Notes under the pieces: model-generated
The model's database searches: none
The model's input: only the letters and a program-made list of their open reading frames with translations
What the model was told of the DNA's origin: nothing
Source: Clostridia bacterium
GTDB lineage: Bacteria > Bacillota > Clostridia > Lachnospirales > Anaerotignaceae
Length of the DNA: 7,616 nt
Assembly (NCBI GenBank): GCA_900757025.1
Contig: CAAEMG010000136.1
Location: 1 to 7,616 of the forward strand
Direction: 5' to 3'
Program-made: the position numbers and the translations under genes
Part shown: positions 6,012-7,616 of the stretch, piece after piece
Position numbering within the stretch: the stretch's first letter is position 1
Layout: each line of letters starts with the position of its first letter

Positions 6012-6974
6012 ATGAAACAGTTTAATAAAGTGGTGGATTTTATAGCGGGGAATATGGCATTGCTGATTATTATAGCCTCTGCATTTTGTATATTTAAGCC
6101 GGAAGCGGTAATGCCTGTGGCTACAATTAAATTTGGTTCAATATCCATAACGAATGCTTTCTTGATGGTTATTATGTTTGGCATGGGAACAACTCTTAAA
6201 ATGGACGATTTCCGCCTTATACTTAAAAGACCTCTTGATGTGTGCATAGGCGTTATTGCAAAGTTTTTGATAATGCCGTTATCGGGTTTTATTCTTGCCA
6301 AAATTTTTAAACTTGACGGTGCTCTTGCTGTAGGGCTTATTCTTCTCGGTTCAGTTCCCGGTGGAACGGCAAGTAATGTTCTTACCTTTATAGCAAAGGG
6401 TGATGTTCCTCTTTCGGTAACAATAACCGCCTGCACAACTCTTTTGGCAACGGTTGCAACACCTGGGCTTACATATTTTTATACAAGAGAATGGGTTCAT
6501 GTAGATTTTATGTCTATGGCTCTTAATATTGTTGAAGTTGTTATAGTTCCTATCATTCTCGGTGTATTGGTTCATAAGGCTGTTGGAGAAAGAATACTTA
6601 AAGTAAAAAGATATATTGTATGCTGTTCGGTTCTTGCGGTTGTTGGCGTAGTTGGAAGCTGTGTTGCACTTAATGCCAAAAATATTCTTCAGCCAAGTGC
6701 AGGAATAATAGCTATATGTGTGCTTATACAGAATGTGGCAGGTTTTGTTTCGGGCTTTATTATTGCAAAGGTTATGAAAATGGACGTACACAAAACAAAT
6801 TCACTTATTCTTGAAGTGGGTATGCAAAACTCCGGTCTTGGTGTAGGCCTTGCAGGACAGTTTGCCGATCCTCTTGCAGCTCTTCCATGTGCCGTTGCAA
6901 CAATAGTGCATCAGATAAGCGGCTCTATATTGGCAGGAATACTGGCTAAACGTGCCGATAAGGAAGAAGCGTAA
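6012..6974 (+). CDS. BASS-family sodium-coupled transporter (bile acid:sodium symporter-like)
   Basis: A complete 320-residue protein, the usual size of bacterial BASS members such as B. subtilis YocS. About nine to ten hydrophobic segments cover the chain. The family's two signature regions are present: GSVPGGTASNVLTFIAKGD (residues 113-131, with Ser121-Asn122) and LEVGMQNSGLGVGLA (267-281, with Glu268 and Gln272), which correspond to sodium-binding crossing helices in structurally known homologues. Bacterial members carry organic acids; pantoate or ketopantoate (PanS) and bile acids are known cases, and the substrate here cannot be assigned. The start ATG 6012 follows GGAAGGGG (5995-6002) at about 9 nt. 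ATG 6005 is out of frame and too close to that site. Upstream, TATTAT/TATAAA at 5960-5968 could be a -10. It is the surviving member of a tandem pair and has terminators on both sides. Confidence 0.92.
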   Translation: MKQFNKVVDFIAGNMALLIIIASAFCIFKPEAVMPVATIKFGSISITNAFLMVIMFGMGTTLKMDDFRLILKRPLDVCIGVIAKFLIMPLSGFILAKIFKLDGALAVGLILLGSVPGGTASNVLTFIAKGDVPLSVTITACTTLLATVATPGLTYFYTREWVHVDFMSMALNIVEVVIVPIILGVLVHKAVGERILKVKRYIVCCSVLAVVGVVGSCVALNAKNILQPSAGIIAICVLIQNVAGFVSGFIIAKVMKMDVHKTNSLILEVGMQNSGLGVGLAGQFADPLAALPCAVATIVHQISGSILAGILAKRADKEEA

Positions 6975-6996
6975 ATATTGATTATAATAATGAAGG

Positions 6997-7022
6997 AACG
7001 GTATTTTACATGCCGTTTTTTT
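6997..7022 (+). terminator. Intrinsic terminator of the intact BASS gene
   Basis: Stem AACGGTA (6997-7003) / TGCCGTT (7011-7017) has one T-G pair and a 7-nt loop and runs into seven T at 7016-7022. It lies 22 nt after the stop codon. Confidence 0.88.
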
Positions 7023-7050
7023 ATATAGCTTTTTGTTAACAGACAGTTGC

Positions 7051-7078
7051 TTGCTTATGCAGTATATTTGTGTAAAAT
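7051..7078 (+). promoter_or_regulatory. Candidate promoter of the XRE/zinc-ribbon gene
   Basis: TTGCTT (7051-7056) and TAAAAT (7073-7078) are 16 nt apart and resemble a sigma-A promoter with one or two mismatches per box. The start would be near 7085, leaving a very short leader before ATG 7099. It follows the terminator of the BASS gene, so this gene has its own promoter. Confidence 0.5.
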
Positions 7079-7098
7079 AGAGTTAAGAGGTGATATAT

Positions 7099-7536
7099 AT
7101 GGATACAAAGGACATTTTATTTGAATTGAGAACAAATAAGAGCTTGTCGCAGGAGGAACTTGCGGAAAAGGTTTTTGTAACAAGGCAGGCTGTATCACGT
7201 TGGGAAAACGGGGAAACCGTTCCAAATACGGAAACACTGAAATTATTGTCAAAATTTTTTGATGTTTCCATAAATACTTTGCTTGGTGCGCCGAGACAGC
7301 TTATTTGCCAATGCTGCGGTATGCCACTTGAGGATGATTTTATAAGCAAAGAGCCTGACGGGGAATTTAACGAGGAATACTGCAAATGGTGCTATAACGG
7401 CGGCGAATTTAAGTATTCAAGCAAGGAAGAACTTATAGATTTTTGTGTTGAACATATGTCAAACGAAAAATGGCCGGCAGAGCAGGTGAGGGCGCACATG
7501 GAAGAGGTTGTGCCTAAGCTTAAACATTGGAAATAA
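7099..7536 (+). CDS. XRE-family HTH regulator with C-terminal zinc ribbon
   Basis: A 145-aa soluble protein in two parts. Residues 3-60 are a Cro/C1-type HTH: LRTNKSLSQEELAEKVFVTR, then the recognition helix QAVSRWENGETVPNTETL, with the usual SINTLL ending. Residues 68-105 form a small zinc ribbon with paired cysteines C70/C72/C73 (C-Q-C-C-G-M-P-L) and C95/C98 (Y-C-K-W-C), like the putative zinc-ribbon domain often found after such HTHs in Firmicutes. The tail (108-145) is probably helical. ATG 7099 is preferred over GTG 7090 because AGAGG (7086-7090) lies 8 nt before the ATG and overlaps the GTG. It likely binds DNA as a dimer. Its targets are unknown; adjacency to the BASS transporter is suggestive only, since a terminator separates them. 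Confidence 0.9.
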   Translation: MDTKDILFELRTNKSLSQEELAEKVFVTRQAVSRWENGETVPNTETLKLLSKFFDVSINTLLGAPRQLICQCCGMPLEDDFISKEPDGEFNEEYCKWCYNGGEFKYSSKEELIDFCVEHMSNEKWPAEQVRAHMEEVVPKLKHWK

Positions 7537-7542
7537 TAAAAA

Positions 7543-7583
7543 CTCCGCATTATCAAAGCAAGATAGTGCGGAGATTTTTGTTT
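7543..7583 (+). terminator. Strong terminator, probably bidirectional
   Basis: A 12-bp stem CTCCGCATTATC (7543-7554) / GATAGTGCGGAG (7562-7573) with one T-G pair and a 7-nt loop is followed by TTTTTGTTTT on the + strand. On the - strand the same stem is followed by TTTTTATTATTT, so it can also stop transcription arriving from the right. It begins 6 nt after the HTH gene's stop codon. Confidence 0.92.
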
Positions 7584-7593
7584 TATAAATTTT

Positions 7594-7616
7594 TTATTCC
7601 ATAACTTCTTTCATTG
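7594..7616 (-). CDS. Possible C-terminal end of a convergent gene (partial)
   Basis: Read on the - strand from the right edge, one frame ends with M-K-E-V-M-E and TAA at 7594-7596. Only seven codons lie in the window, so coding cannot be proved and no family can be named. The support is positional: a two-way terminator sits just beyond the stop, as expected between convergent genes. Confidence 0.25.

Noticed and set aside
6005..6025. Alternative ATG at 6005 for the intact BASS gene, or a leader peptide
   Set aside because: It is out of frame with the transporter, ends after six codons, and is only 2 nt from the ribosome binding site.
5925..7070. CAGTATATT shared (on opposite strands) by the regions upstream of the intact BASS gene and of the HTH gene, as a common operator
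   Set aside because: It is a 9-base AT-rich match without a second half-site in both places, so chance is a sufficient explanation.

Overview
The window comes from an AT-rich, low-GC, endospore-forming Firmicute, most likely a member of the Clostridia. The evidence is an intact spoIVA, a T-box riboswitch, strong AGGAGG-type ribosome binding sites, intrinsic terminators with T-runs, and heavy use of AUA for isoleucine. Every recognisable gene is on the + strand, except for a possible gene tail entering from the right edge on the - strand.

Layout. (1) 17-257: tRNA-Phe, tRNA-Gly and tRNA-Tyr in tandem, none with an encoded CCA, closed by a terminator at 263-303. (2) 384-1966: a LysR-type regulator followed by a LysE-family exporter. 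Each is full length except for one in-frame TAA (codons 46 and 108), so the pair looks like a decayed regulator/exporter unit. (3) 2050-3528: intact spoIVA, the spore-coat basement ATPase (492 aa). (4) 3557-5356: a consensus promoter, a T-box leader whose specifier reads AUC (isoleucine), its terminator, a 229-nt structured stretch, then a 401-aa polytopic YkvI-like transporter and its terminator. (5) 5457-6974: two tandem BASS-family (bile acid:sodium symporter-like) genes. The first is a relic carrying a 199-codon in-frame deletion and a TAG at the junction; the second is intact. (6) 7099-7536: an XRE-type HTH protein fused to a C-terminal zinc ribbon, closed by a strong terminator that also works on the opposite strand.

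How the parts relate. The T-box ties the YkvI-like transporter to the charging state of tRNA-Ile, which makes isoleucine, or branched-chain amino acid, uptake the most economical hypothesis for a family whose substrate is poorly defined. The LysR/LysE pair would ordinarily be a self-contained amino-acid efflux switch, but both partners are interrupted. The BASS relic beside an intact paralogue shows tandem duplication followed by loss of one copy, and a 5-base repeat, AGTTT, sits at both predicted breakpoints. Three interrupted genes lie among intact ones within about 5.5 kb, so the main themes are gene decay and a substrate-predicting riboswitch. I see no CRISPR array, insertion sequence, phage gene or defence system here.
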